Assembly: GCA_963820795.1 (NCBI GenBank) | Contig: CAWGBJ010000006.1 | Span: 1-64,000 of the forward strand | Reading direction: 5' to 3' | Length of the DNA stretch: 64,000 bases | Source of the DNA: Roseiarcus sp963820795 | Lineage (GTDB): Bacteria > Pseudomonadota > Alphaproteobacteria > Rhizobiales > Beijerinckiaceae | Shown here: positions 26,466 through 35,337 of the stretch, piece by piece | How positions within the stretch are numbered: the stretch's first letter is position 1 | How the letters are laid out: each line of letters begins with the position of its first letter | Made by a program: the position numbers and the translations under genes | The notes under the pieces: generated by a model | Told to the model about the DNA's origin: nothing | The model's input: only the letters and a program-made list of their open reading frames with translations | Database searches by the model: none

Positions 26466-27272
26466 ATGAACGAAACCGCGGCCGGCGGCGGCCCAATGCC
26501 GAAAACCCAGCCTCGCGTCGGCCTGTTCGTCACCTGCCTCGTCGACATCATCCGGCCGACGGTCGGCTTCGCCGCGGTCAAGCTGCTCGAGGACGCCGGC
26601 TGCAAGGTGATCGTTCCGAGCCAGACCTGCTGCGGCCAGCCGGCATTCAACGCCGGCGACCGGCTCACCGCCAAGACGTTGGCGACACAGGCGATCGAGG
26701 CGTTCGCCGATTGCGATTATGTCGTCGTCCCCAGCGGCTCCTGCGGCGGCATGCTCGCCCGGCACTATCCCGACCTTTTCGCCGGCGAGCCGGATCTGGC
26801 GGCGAAGGCGGAGCGCTTCGCCGAGAAAACGCATGAACTGGTCAGCTTCCTGGTCGATGTCCTGCGCGTCGAAAGGGTCGAGGCGCGTTTTGTCGGAACC
26901 GTCGGCTACCACGATTCCTGCGCCGGCTTGCGGGAACTCGGGATCAAGTCGCAACCGCGACGGCTCCTCGCGGGCATCGAGGGTCTCAGCCTCGTCGAAC
27001 TCGCGGAATCCGAGACCTGCTGTGGCTTCGGCGGGCTGTTCGCCGTCAAATACGGCGAGATCTCAAACGCAATCGTCTCGAGCAAGGCGGAAGACATCAA
27101 GAGCGCCGGGGTCGACACCGTGCTCGCCGGTGATCTCGGCTGCCTGATGAACATGGCGGGCAAGCTTCAGCGCGAGGGGTCGCCAATCAGGGCCCGTCAC
27201 ATCGCCGAGGTTCTGGCCGGGCTGGCCGATGGGCCGGCGATCGGCGAAAGCCAGAAGGAGCCCGCGCGATGA
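26466..27272 (+). CDS. lutA: L-lactate utilisation Fe-S protein LutA
   Basis: A 268-residue protein of the LutA/YkgE family, part of the LutABC complex that oxidises L-lactate to pyruvate. It carries the two C-C-G motifs typical of this family (S-Q-T-C-C-G-Q-P near 55 and E-T-C-C-G-F-G-G near 185), which bind an iron-sulfur cluster. The ATG at 26466 gives ten residues before a second ATG at 26496 that matches the usual start more closely; neither has a strong ribosome site. Its last four bases overlap lutB. Confidence 0.9.
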   Translation: MNETAAGGGPMPKTQPRVGLFVTCLVDIIRPTVGFAAVKLLEDAGCKVIVPSQTCCGQPAFNAGDRLTAKTLATQAIEAFADCDYVVVPSGSCGGMLARHYPDLFAGEPDLAAKAERFAEKTHELVSFLVDVLRVERVEARFVGTVGYHDSCAGLRELGIKSQPRRLLAGIEGLSLVELAESETCCGFGGLFAVKYGEISNAIVSSKAEDIKSAGVDTVLAGDLGCLMNMAGKLQREGSPIRARHIAEVLAGLADGPAIGESQKEPAR

Positions 27273-28696
27273 GCGCCGTCGCCACCACCCCGAGGTTCAA
27301 GGAAAACGCGCACGAAGCGCTGACCGACGCCCGCCTTCAGGGCGCGCTCGTCCATGCGCGGAACTTCAGCGGCCGGCGCGCCGCCGCGGCCGAACGCCTG
27401 CCCGAGTTCGAGGCGCTTCGCGACAGCGCACGGGCGATCAAGGACCATACGCTCGCTCACCTCGACCTCTATCTCCAGGCCTACGAACGCAAGGTGGTCG
27501 AAAGCGGCGGCCACGTGCATTACGCCCAGGATGCGGAAGAGGCGCGAAGGATCGTTGTCGACCTTTGCCGGTCGCTCGGCGCCAAAAGCGTCACCAAGGG
27601 CAAATCGATGGTCTCGGAAGAGATCGGCCTCAATCAGGCGCTGGAGGCGGCCGGGATCGAAGCGGTCGAGACCGACCTCGGCGAATACGTCATCCAGCTG
27701 CGCGGCGAAACGCCGTCTCACATCATCGCGCCCGCCATCCACCTGACGAGGCAGGACATCGAGCAGGATTTTCGCCGGGCGCACCGCGACCTGCCGTCGG
27801 ACCGCGATCTTTCGCAGCCCGAGCGGCTGCTCGCGGAGGCGCGCGCAATGCTGAGGGCCAAGTTCTTCGCCGCCGACGTCGGCGTGACAGGGGCGAATTT
27901 CCTGGTCGCGGAGACCGGCGCGTCGGTCATCGTCACCAACGAGGGCAACGGCGACCTGACGCAGATGCTGGCGAAGGCGCATATCGTCATCGCTTCGCTG
28001 GAGAAGCTCGTGCCGACGATGGAGGACGCGGCGCAGCTCTTGAGAGTCCTCGCCCGCTCGGCGACCGGCCAAGATGCTTCGGTCTATACGACCTTTTCGA
28101 CCGGCCCGCGCCGCTCGGCCGATCCCGATGGCCCGGCCGCCTACCATGTTGTGCTGATCGACAACGGCCGGTCGTCGATGCTCGGCGGCGAATTCGAGGA
28201 CATGCTGCGCTGCATCCGCTGCGGGGCCTGCATGAACCATTGCCCCGTCTACCAGGCGGTCGGCGGCCATGCCTACGGCTGGGTCTATCCGGGGCCGATG
28301 GGCGCCGTGCTGACGCCCTCGTTGATCGGCGTCGCCGAGGGCGGCCAATTGCCGAACGCCTCGACCTTCTGCGGTCGCTGCGAGGCGGTATGCCCGGTGC
28401 GGATTCCGCTGCCGAAGATGATGCGGCACTGGCGGGAGCGGGAATTCGAGCGTCATCTGTCGCCGGCGCCGCTCCGCTATGGGCTTGGCTTCTGGGCGTT
28501 CTTCGCCGAACGGCCGGCGCTCTATCGCTTCTCAACCGATGTTGCGGCGCGCGCGTTGCATCTCTTCGGCCGCGGCAAGGGGCGGTTCTCCTGGCTGCCG
28601 CTGGCCGGCGGCTGGACCCGCTACCGCGACCTCGCTGCGCCGGAACGGACGACGTTTCAGAGCCAGTGGCGCGCCAGGAGCGGAGCGACGAAATGA
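27269..28696 (+). CDS. lutB: L-lactate utilisation Fe-S protein LutB
   Basis: A 475-residue LutB/LldF family protein. An LUD-type domain occupies the N-terminal two thirds (V-T-K-G-K-S-M-V-S-E-E near 115). Two 4Fe-4S motifs follow: C-I-R-C-G-A-C-M-N-H-C-P near 315 and C-G-R-C-E-A-V-C-P near 370. It works with LutA and LutC in lactate oxidation at the membrane. ATGA overlaps link it to both neighbours, so the three are translated together. Confidence 0.93.
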   Translation: MSAVATTPRFKENAHEALTDARLQGALVHARNFSGRRAAAAERLPEFEALRDSARAIKDHTLAHLDLYLQAYERKVVESGGHVHYAQDAEEARRIVVDLCRSLGAKSVTKGKSMVSEEIGLNQALEAAGIEAVETDLGEYVIQLRGETPSHIIAPAIHLTRQDIEQDFRRAHRDLPSDRDLSQPERLLAEARAMLRAKFFAADVGVTGANFLVAETGASVIVTNEGNGDLTQMLAKAHIVIASLEKLVPTMEDAAQLLRVLARSATGQDASVYTTFSTGPRRSADPDGPAAYHVVLIDNGRSSMLGGEFEDMLRCIRCGACMNHCPVYQAVGGHAYGWVYPGPMGAVLTPSLIGVAEGGQLPNASTFCGRCEAVCPVRIPLPKMMRHWREREFERHLSPAPLRYGLGFWAFFAERPALYRFSTDVAARALHLFGRGKGRFSWLPLAGGWTRYRDLAAPERTTFQSQWRARSGATK

Positions 28697-29361
28697 AGGC
28701 GCGCGAGGCCGTCTTCGCCAATATCCGCCGCTCGCTCGGCGTCGGCAGCGACGAGGCCCCCCGCCGGTTCGAGGTCGAGGCGCGGCTGGCCCAAGCGCCC
28801 GCCGGAATCGTGCCTGAGCGCGGACAGGGCGACGTCAAGATGCGGGTCATAACCTTCAAGGCGGAGGCCGAGCGCGCCCAGGCGACCGTCGTCGAGATCC
28901 CGACGCTGGCGGAGGTGCCTGCCGAAGTCGCCCGTTTCCTGCGCAATAACAACTGCCCGGCGAGCCTGCGGATGGGCGACGACCCGCGCCTGGCGGGACT
29001 TCCGTGGAGCGCCACGCCGCTCGAGATCCTGCACGGAGCCTCGGACGGGCATGACCCCAATGCCTTGAGCTTCGCCTTCGCCGGTATCGCGGAGACGGGA
29101 ACGCTGGCGCTCGTCTCCGGGCCGGATAATCCGACCACACTTAACTTCCTGCCCGACAGCCACGTCGTCGTGGTGGAGCGGGACGACGTCGTTGCCGATT
29201 ATGAGAGCGTCTTTGCCAGGCTCCGGAATGCCTACGGCAAAGGCGGCGCGCCCCGCACTCTCAATTTCATCACGGGGCCGTCGCGTTCGGCCGACATCGA
29301 GCAGACCCTGCTGCTTGGCGCGCACGGACCGCGGCGGCTCCACATCCTCGTCGCCGGCTAA
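28693..29361 (+). CDS. lutC: L-lactate utilisation protein LutC
   Basis: A 222-residue protein of the LUD (LutC/YkgG) family, third component of the lactate oxidation complex. The conserved segment G-I-A-E-T-G-T-L-A-L near 135 and the following P-D-S-H-V-V-V-V are typical. The ATG at 28693 overlaps the lutB stop as ATGA. No regulator gene (such as a GntR-type LutR) is adjacent in this window. Confidence 0.92.
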   Translation: MKAREAVFANIRRSLGVGSDEAPRRFEVEARLAQAPAGIVPERGQGDVKMRVITFKAEAERAQATVVEIPTLAEVPAEVARFLRNNNCPASLRMGDDPRLAGLPWSATPLEILHGASDGHDPNALSFAFAGIAETGTLALVSGPDNPTTLNFLPDSHVVVVERDDVVADYESVFARLRNAYGKGGAPRTLNFITGPSRSADIEQTLLLGAHGPRRLHILVAG

Positions 29362-29478
29362 GGTTTGCGGCTCCGGCCCGCCGCAAGAAAGCCTTTGTGC
29401 GTTTCTAGGAACTGTCGCATGTCAATTGGGGCGAGGCGATTCGGACGAGGGAATTGCCGCGGGTCGGGTCCGGTTTCG

Positions 29479-31113
29479 ATGAAGCTTCGCTTGTTGTTCG
29501 CCGCGGCGCTGTTGAGCGCGGCCTTTTTTGCGGCCGGCGCGCCGGCGCAAACGCAAACGCCGTCCGCGCCGCCGGCTTCGCCGAGCGCAAGCCCGGCCGT
29601 TCCTTCCGGATCGCCCGCAAGCCCGTTCATGCCCGAACCGGCCGAGGGGACGACTTCTTCGTCCGGCGCCGCCGCTCCGGTTGGAAGCGCCGCGCCGACC
29701 GCTTTGGCCGCGCCGACCGCTTCCTCCCCGCCCGCCAATCCGATTCCGGTCGCGGCGCCCGCGGCGAAACTCAGGAAGGCCGCGCCGCCCGCGCCGCCGC
29801 TTGAGACTGCGCTGTCGAGCGACCCGACGCCGACGTTGCTGCCCAATACGTTCTTCGCCACCGCCAAGGCCTCGGAACGCTATGCCGCGATCGTCGACGC
29901 CGGCGGTTGGCCGACGGATATCGTTGCCCTGCATCCCGGCTCGAAAGGCCTGGAGGTGGCGAAATTGCGCAGGCGCCTGGCGATCGAGGGCGACCTCGAC
30001 GGGAGCCGAGCCGGCGGCGAGCGCTGGGACGCGGATCTGACCGCCGCGGTCAAGCGCTTTCAGACGCGCATGGGGCTGCGCCAGACCGGCGCCGTCGCCG
30101 GCGCGACCCTGAAGGCGATCAACGTGCCGGCGAAAGTGCGGTTCAACGCGCTCGCCTCCAGCGCCAACCGGCTGGCCGGGCTGAACTTCGCCTTCGATAA
30201 CCGCTATGTCGTGGTCAACCTGCCCTCGACCTCGGTCGAGGCGGTCGAGAACGAGCGCGTGGTCCATCGCTATGTGGCGATTGTCGGCGGCCCGGAGCAT
30301 CCTTCGCCGCAGATCGCCGCGCAAATCCAGGTCATCAACCTGAACCCGACTTGGACGGTGCCCGCGTCGATCATCAAGAAGGAGATCATTCCACGGATGC
30401 AGCGCGATCCCGGCTATCTTTCGCGCGAAAAGATCCGCATCCTCGATGGCTCCGGTCAGGCGATCGATCCGAAAAGCGTCAACTGGAACGCCGCGCGGGC
30501 CGCCAATTACATTCTGCGGCAGGATTCGGGCGCGGGCAATTCGCTCGGCACGATTCGTATCGGCATGCCGAACAAGCTCGCCGTCTACATGCACGACACA
30601 CCCTCAAAGCGGCTGTTCGGCGCCGACTACCGCTTCCTGAGCCACGGCTGCGTCCGCGTGCAGGGGGTCTTTGATCTGGCCGAGTGGCTGCTCGAGGGGA
30701 CAGGCGGCGGACCCAAAGGCGTCTGGGACAAGACGGCGATGCAGGAGAAGGTGAAGGAGCGCGCGCCCTACGACATCAAGCTCGTCAAGCCGACGCCGGT
30801 GATCTGGGTCTATCTCACCGGCTGGTCGAACGGCGATGGGCCGGCCAATTTCCGCGACGACGTCTATGGCCTCGATAACGTCGGCGAGGCCCAGGCTAAC
30901 GCGGGGGGCGGTCCAATGGCGGGCGCTCACGGATCGAAACCGGATGACCTCCCGGTTGGGTTCAGGGCTTCTTCGGATTTCCCGGTTACCCCGGCCTGGT
31001 TTGGACTCTCTTCAATTCCCTTGGATTCCTTCCTCCCGAAATGGGCGATTTCACGAAGAATTTGTTCGCCTGATCTGCGCACGGGCGGCCGCGGCCACAT
31101 AGGTGCCATGTAG
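29479..31113 (+). CDS. L,D-transpeptidase (YcbB-type, with peptidoglycan-binding domain)
   Basis: A 544-residue exported enzyme that crosslinks peptidoglycan stem peptides or attaches proteins to them. Residues 1-24 are a signal peptide, 25-115 a very Pro/Ala/Ser-rich linker, about 145-200 a peptidoglycan-binding domain (G-S-K-G-L-E-V-A-K-L-R-R-R-L) and about 240-400 the YkuD catalytic domain with the Cys in S-H-G-C-V-R-V and the upstream His in Y-M-H-D-T-P. The ATG at 29479 begins the signal peptide. The last 45 residues run into repeat-like sequence and show no similarity, so the ancestral stop may have been lost, lengthening the protein. Confidence 0.9.
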   Translation: MKLRLLFAAALLSAAFFAAGAPAQTQTPSAPPASPSASPAVPSGSPASPFMPEPAEGTTSSSGAAAPVGSAAPTALAAPTASSPPANPIPVAAPAAKLRKAAPPAPPLETALSSDPTPTLLPNTFFATAKASERYAAIVDAGGWPTDIVALHPGSKGLEVAKLRRRLAIEGDLDGSRAGGERWDADLTAAVKRFQTRMGLRQTGAVAGATLKAINVPAKVRFNALASSANRLAGLNFAFDNRYVVVNLPSTSVEAVENERVVHRYVAIVGGPEHPSPQIAAQIQVINLNPTWTVPASIIKKEIIPRMQRDPGYLSREKIRILDGSGQAIDPKSVNWNAARAANYILRQDSGAGNSLGTIRIGMPNKLAVYMHDTPSKRLFGADYRFLSHGCVRVQGVFDLAEWLLEGTGGGPKGVWDKTAMQEKVKERAPYDIKLVKPTPVIWVYLTGWSNGDGPANFRDDVYGLDNVGEAQANAGGGPMAGAHGSKPDDLPVGFRASSDFPVTPAWFGLSSIPLDSFLPKWAISRRICSPDLRTGGRGHIGAM

Positions 31114-31396
31114 GCCATGTAGGATGACGCCCTTCGCTTCCATTGGGACGCCCCGCGCGCGAGCATCCAGAAATGGAGTCCGCGTGGCGGGTGAAGCCGG
31201 ATCCCCGCTTGCGCGTCCTTGCGCCGGGATGACGACGTTTCCAGATCATGGACTGCCGGAGGAGGCCCGGCCCGAGGACTCGCTGGGCCCTATCCTCGCC
31301 GCCGTACGAGACTACGGTCGCAGCGGCATAATCCGAGACTTCGGCGTCCGCCACTGGCCTCGGCGTTCGCCGGCGCGCCCGCAGGCAGCCCGACCA
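31114..31396. other. Intergenic region with repeat-like sequence
   Basis: About 280 bases between convergent genes. It contains a short direct repeat of CCATGTAGG (31110-31128, overlapping the previous stop) and a GC-rich part around 31200-31240 resembling genomic repeats of this order. No gene is seen. Confidence 0.4.
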
Positions 31397-31810
31397 CTAC
31401 CCCACGACCTCGAGCCCATTGTCGGCGCACCATTGGCGCAGCGCCTTTTCCGTCGCGGCGTTTTCGTAGTCGTGCCACTTGTCGAGCGCGCCGAGGCGGA
31501 CGAGAAAATCCTTGAACCGGCCGTAGGCGCCTCTGCGGGAGAAGATGCGGGCGATCTCATCGGCGTGGTCGCTCAAGACTTCGTCGGCAAAGCGCATGAC
31601 CAGCCGGCTGCCAAGGTCGAGATCGTGCCGGCTGGGCACGGCGAGGTAGTCGCCGCTGTCGATGTCGTCGGGGAGTTCGTCGAGCGTGTCGTCATCCTCG
31701 GAACGCCAGAAGACCGCGCCCGTCTTGCGGCAGACGAAGGCCGAATTTCCTCCCCCGTCGAAGCTGACGAACAGGAACGCCGACTCGATGTCTTCCCAGG
31801 CGACGGGCAA
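31397..31810 (-). CDS. UPF0158 family protein
   Basis: A 137-residue cytoplasmic protein matching UPF0158. Seen are I-E-S-A-F-L-F-V-S near the start, K-T-G-A-V-F-W, the acidic D-E-L-P-D-D-I-D, D-L-D-L-G-S-R-L-V near 65, and the conserved R-R-G-A-Y-G-R-F-K-D-F-L followed by W-H-D-Y-E-N and L-R-Q-W-C. The function is unknown. It starts at a TTG (31810) with GGGAGA upstream. It is 127 bases downstream of the tube-protein gene on the same strand; the gap includes a fragment of the REP-like repeat. Confidence 0.82.
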   Translation of the reverse strand: MPVAWEDIESAFLFVSFDGGGNSAFVCRKTGAVFWRSEDDDTLDELPDDIDSGDYLAVPSRHDLDLGSRLVMRFADEVLSDHADEIARIFSRRGAYGRFKDFLVRLGALDKWHDYENAATEKALRQWCADNGLEVVG

Positions 31811-31937
31811 GGTTCAATCTCCCCGGTCTCCAACGCCAAAGCTTATCGTGGTTTTCGGCGGCCTTGAAGCCCCGACACCCTTGGTCGTCGTTGCGAGGCC
31901 CGCAGGGCATCGATCGCTAAGCGCCGCGGGCCGCCGT

Positions 31938-32456
31938 TCACGCTGTCGCCGACGGCTCCTTCGGTTCGGTCGCCGACGGATCGCGCTCCCAGCCTTCGTT
32001 CTCAAGCACCAGCCGCTCGATGGCGACGGCGCCGGAGTTGGCGTCGAGGTCAGGCAGCGCCTCGTAGACGGAAGGCCAGCAGCGATAGATTTTGTAGGCA
32101 AGCACGAGCTGGCCGGCTTCGTTGTAAAAGTCCAGAATAACGTCCTTCCGGAAGCTGGCGAGCGCGACTTCGCTCCCTGCCGCCGCGCCGAGCCGTGAGA
32201 CGGCGTCCGCCCATTGCTCGAAGGCGCGGTCCTGCGTCAGACCCCGCTCGAGGGTCACCGCCTCGTACTCAGTGCGGCCCGGCGACTTGCGCGACGCCGA
32301 GGCGTCGCCGCCCTCGCGAAACTCGATGACCTCAGTGGTGCGTCTGAGCCCGCTTACATGCGAAACGCCGGCGACGTAGGCTCCGTCCCATTTCAGGCGG
32401 AACTTGAAGTTCTTGTACGGGTCGAGCCGCGTCGGATTGACCGGGAACTCTGCCAT
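31938..32456 (-). CDS. Phage-tail/contractile injection tube-like protein (gp19 family)
   Basis: A 172-residue protein of the gp19/Afp1/Pvc1 tube family that forms the inner tube of phage tails and contractile injection systems. The family pattern is clear: N-F-K-F-R-L-K-W-D-G-A-Y-V-A-G near residues 16-30, R-R-T-T-E-V-I-E-F-R-E-G near 38-49, the S-P-G-R-T-E-Y motif and L-E-R-G-L-T, then A-Y-K-I-Y-R-C-W and the final L-E-N-E-G-W-E-R. The length is close to normal. No sheath, baseplate, AAA or other tube gene lies in the window, so it is an orphan. The ATG at 32456 is followed directly by the family start. Confidence 0.85.
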   Translation of the reverse strand: MAEFPVNPTRLDPYKNFKFRLKWDGAYVAGVSHVSGLRRTTEVIEFREGGDASASRKSPGRTEYEAVTLERGLTQDRAFEQWADAVSRLGAAAGSEVALASFRKDVILDFYNEAGQLVLAYKIYRCWPSVYEALPDLDANSGAVAIERLVLENEGWERDPSATEPKEPSATA

Positions 32457-32756
32457 GGGATCCTCCCCTCGCCCCTCGCGATGAAGCTGGCGCGAAGGGT
32501 CGCCGCACTTCGTACACGCTTCGGTTCCCCGCTGTCATTGACGCCCTCGCTCTCTTATCCCCCTGGAAGAAGGAAGCCGGTTTGCGTCGGCCCGCTTCAT
32601 TGACAAACAACAGGAGAGACTTATCTATCGCAAGTATTAACTCGAAATAGCAGTGCAAAAGTCTCGTTGGCGCGCTGGACTGCGTCGGCCGGGCAGCGTT
32701 CGCGTTCCTATGATCGGCGCCGTTTGCGCCTTTTCCAGCCGGAGATCGAGTCCCTC
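32457..32756. other. Divergent promoter region, no gene seen
   Basis: Exactly 300 bases between the divergent tube-protein and Old Yellow Enzyme genes. It should hold both promoters. A GGAGATCGAG site before the right-hand gene is the only element I can point to. Confidence 0.4.
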
Positions 32757-33827
32757 ATGCCCACCCTGTTCGACCCCCTGACGATCGGCGACCTGGAGGT
32801 CCCCAACCGCATCTTCCTTGCCCCTCTGACGCGCAACCGCTCGAGCGGCTCCGGCCGCGTGCCGAACGCGATGATGCGCGACTATTACGTCCAGCGCGCC
32901 TCGGCCGGCCTCATCGTCTCGGAAGCGACGTCGGTCACGCCGGCGGGCGTCGGCTATCCGCATACGCCGGGTATCTGGTCGGGGGAGCAGGTCGAGGGCT
33001 GGCGGCGCATTACCGACGCCGTACACGCGGCCGGCGGGCGGATGTTCCTGCAGCTCTGGCATGTCGGGCGCATCTCCGACCCGAGCTACCATGACGGCGC
33101 GCCCCCCGTCGCGCCGAGCGCCATCGCGCCCAAGGGCCATGTGAGCCTTCTCCGCCCCGAGCGGCCCTATGCGGTCCCGCGCGCGCTCGAGACGCATGAA
33201 CTCAAGGGCGTCGTCGAGGCCTATGGCAAGGGGGCGGAGAACGCATTGGCCGCGGGCTTCGACGGGGTCGAGATCCACGGCGCCAACGGCTACCTGCTCG
33301 ACCAGTTCCTGCAGGACGGCAGCAACAAGCGGACGGACGCCTACGGCGGCCCCATCGAGAATCGCGCCCGTCTCATGCTCGAGGTGACCGACGCCGTCGT
33401 CGCGGTCTGGGGACCAGGCCGGGTCGGCATGCATCTCGCGCCGCGCGCCGACGCGCACGACATGGGCGACAGCAATTTGCCGGCGACCTTCGGTTATGTG
33501 GCGCGCGAGCTCGGCAAGCGGAAAATCGCTTTCATCTGCGCCCGCGAATCGACCAAGGCGGCCCGCCTCGGACCCGAGCTCAAGGCGGCGTTCGGCGGCG
33601 TCTATGTCGCCAACGAGGGCTTCACCCGCGAAGCCGCGGAGGCGGCGCTGGCCGCCGGCGAAGCCGACGCGGTCGCCTTCGGCAAGCTCTTCCTCGCCAA
33701 TCCCGACCTGCCGCGCCGCTTCGCACTTGGCGCGCCGCTCAACCGCTGGGATTCCCAGACCTTCTACAGCGACGGTCCGGTCGGCTATACCGACTATCCG
33801 GACCTCGAGCCTGCCGCGGCCGAATAG
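32757..33827 (+). CDS. Alkene reductase, Old Yellow Enzyme family
   Basis: A 356-residue FMN-dependent ene-reductase (NemA/XenB class) acting on activated C=C bonds or nitro compounds with NAD(P)H. Features include L-A-P-L-T-R-N-R-S near 22-30, Q-L-W-H-V-G-R near 99-105, and H-G-A-N-G-Y-L-L-D-Q-F-L near 180, which holds the substrate- and FMN-contacting residues. The position usually His in the H-x-x-N substrate pair is covered by the I-H-G-A-N segment. The ATG at 32757 matches the family start (P-T-L-F-D-P-L). Cytoplasmic. Confidence 0.92.
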   Translation: MPTLFDPLTIGDLEVPNRIFLAPLTRNRSSGSGRVPNAMMRDYYVQRASAGLIVSEATSVTPAGVGYPHTPGIWSGEQVEGWRRITDAVHAAGGRMFLQLWHVGRISDPSYHDGAPPVAPSAIAPKGHVSLLRPERPYAVPRALETHELKGVVEAYGKGAENALAAGFDGVEIHGANGYLLDQFLQDGSNKRTDAYGGPIENRARLMLEVTDAVVAVWGPGRVGMHLAPRADAHDMGDSNLPATFGYVARELGKRKIAFICARESTKAARLGPELKAAFGGVYVANEGFTREAAEAALAAGEADAVAFGKLFLANPDLPRRFALGAPLNRWDSQTFYSDGPVGYTDYPDLEPAAAE

Positions 33828-33839
33828 GCCGCCGTCCCG

Positions 33840-35228
33840 TCAAATATGCAGCGGCTTGCCGAGCGCTTTCAGCGCCGATTCGTGGAAGGCCTCGCTGAGC
33901 GTCGGGTGGGCGTGGATCGTCCCGGCGACGTCCTCAAGTCGCGCGCCCATCTCAAGCGCCAGGGAAAAGGCCGCCGACAGCTCCGAGACGCCGCCGCCGA
34001 CGGCGTGCGCGCCCAGCACGACGTGATTGTCGGCGCGGGCGACGATGCGAACGAAACCCTCATCGTCCTGCAGCGTCATGGCGCGCCCATTGGCGCGGAA
34101 CGGAAACAGGCCGACGACGGTCTCGCCATGCGCCGCCTTCGCCGCCTCGGGCGATAGACCAACGGCGACGATTTCCGGGTCGGTGAAGCAGATCGCCGGG
34201 ATCGCCCGATGATCGAACGCGCGTTTCTCCCCGGCGATGATCTCGGCGACCATCTCGCCCTGCGCCATGGCGCGGTGCGCCAGCATCGGCTCGCCGGTCA
34301 CGTCGCCGATCGCCCAGACGTTGCGCATCGAGGCGGCGCAGCGGTCATCGACGCGGATGAACGGGCCGGCCATGGTCAGATCGAGCTTCTCGAGGCCGAA
34401 GCCGCCGGTTCGAGCCCGCCGCCCGACCGCGACGAGAACCTTGTCGGCCGCCACCGCCCTCTCGCCGTCGCCCCCGCCGCCGACTTTCAGCACGCCTCTG
34501 GCGAAGCCGAGCGCCCGCGATTCGAGCATCGTCTCGATGCCGAGATCGGCGAGCCGCCGCACCACCGGCTGCGTCAGTTCGGCGTCGTAAAGCGGCAGGA
34601 TGCGTGGCAGCGCCTCGACGATCGTCACCTTCGCGCCGAGCTTGGCGAAGGCCATGCCGAGCTCCATGCCGATATAGCCGGCGCCGACAACGGCGAGCGT
34701 GCGCGGGACTTCGGTCAGCGCCAGCGCCTCGGTCGACGACAGCACGTCGCCGCCGAACGGCAGCGCGGGAAGCGCCATCGCTTCCGAACCGGTGGCGATG
34801 ACGAGATGCTCGCAGGCGATGCGCGTATCTCCGGTGTCGGCGTGGGCGAGGGCCGTTTTGCCGTCGAGAACGGTCGCCGGCCCATGCAGCGTGCGCACGC
34901 GCGCCCTCTTCAGGAGCGCGGCGACGCCGGTCGTCAGGCGCGAAACGATCGCATCCTTCCAGGCGACGGTTCTGGCATAGTCGAGCGCGGGCGAAGCGAC
35001 GGCGAGGCCGATGGCGTTCAGGCCATGCGGGTCAGTGAGCGCGTGCGCAAGGCCAGCCGCGTGGATCAGCGCCTTCGAAGGGATGCAGCCGACATTGAGG
35101 CAGGTTCCGCCCACCCGGTCAGCCTCGACCAGGACCGTGTCGAGGCCGAGCTGGCCGGCGCGGATCGCCGCGACATAGCCGCCGGGGCCGCCGCCGATGA
35201 TCAGAACCTTGCAGCGGAGCTCGTTCAT
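33840..35228 (-). CDS. lpdA: Dihydrolipoyl dehydrogenase (E3)
   Basis: A 462-residue flavoprotein that reoxidises the lipoyl arm of E2 and passes electrons to NAD. FAD-binding G-G-G-P-G-G-Y is at 12-18, the redox disulfide C43-x4-C48 in G-G-T-C-L-N-V-G-C-I-P, and the active-site H-x4-E pair in H-A-H-P-T-L-S-E near the C-terminus. The ATG at 35228 is preferred to one three codons earlier on family grounds. It is the last gene of the E1alpha-E1beta-E2-E3 operon, and a REP-like repeat separates it from E2. Confidence 0.93.
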   Translation of the reverse strand: MNELRCKVLIIGGGPGGYVAAIRAGQLGLDTVLVEADRVGGTCLNVGCIPSKALIHAAGLAHALTDPHGLNAIGLAVASPALDYARTVAWKDAIVSRLTTGVAALLKRARVRTLHGPATVLDGKTALAHADTGDTRIACEHLVIATGSEAMALPALPFGGDVLSSTEALALTEVPRTLAVVGAGYIGMELGMAFAKLGAKVTIVEALPRILPLYDAELTQPVVRRLADLGIETMLESRALGFARGVLKVGGGGDGERAVAADKVLVAVGRRARTGGFGLEKLDLTMAGPFIRVDDRCAASMRNVWAIGDVTGEPMLAHRAMAQGEMVAEIIAGEKRAFDHRAIPAICFTDPEIVAVGLSPEAAKAAHGETVVGLFPFRANGRAMTLQDDEGFVRIVARADNHVVLGAHAVGGGVSELSAAFSLALEMGARLEDVAGTIHAHPTLSEAFHESALKALGKPLHI

Positions 35229-35236
35229 GTTCGTCA

Positions 35237-35325
35237 TCGCGAGCGCAAGCGAAGCGATCCACGGATCGTCGGGCGCCCTACGAAGCCTCCATCGCTTCGT
35301 CGCTGTGCAACTCGCAATGACGGGT
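35237..35325. repeat. REP-like inverted repeat between E2 and E3
   Basis: Read on the minus strand it begins CGTCATTGCGAG and ends CTCGCGATGACG, with GAAGCGATGG and ATCGCTTCGC words inside, making an imperfect palindrome of about 90 bases. The same design occurs at 57586-57694, and part of it at 31877-31925. Confidence 0.7.
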
Positions 35326-35337
35326 TGGGCATGCGAT

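Noticed and set aside
31938..32456. Part of a prophage or full contractile injection system
   Set aside because: No other tail, capsid, lysis, integrase or AAA genes lie in the window; neighbours are metabolic genes.
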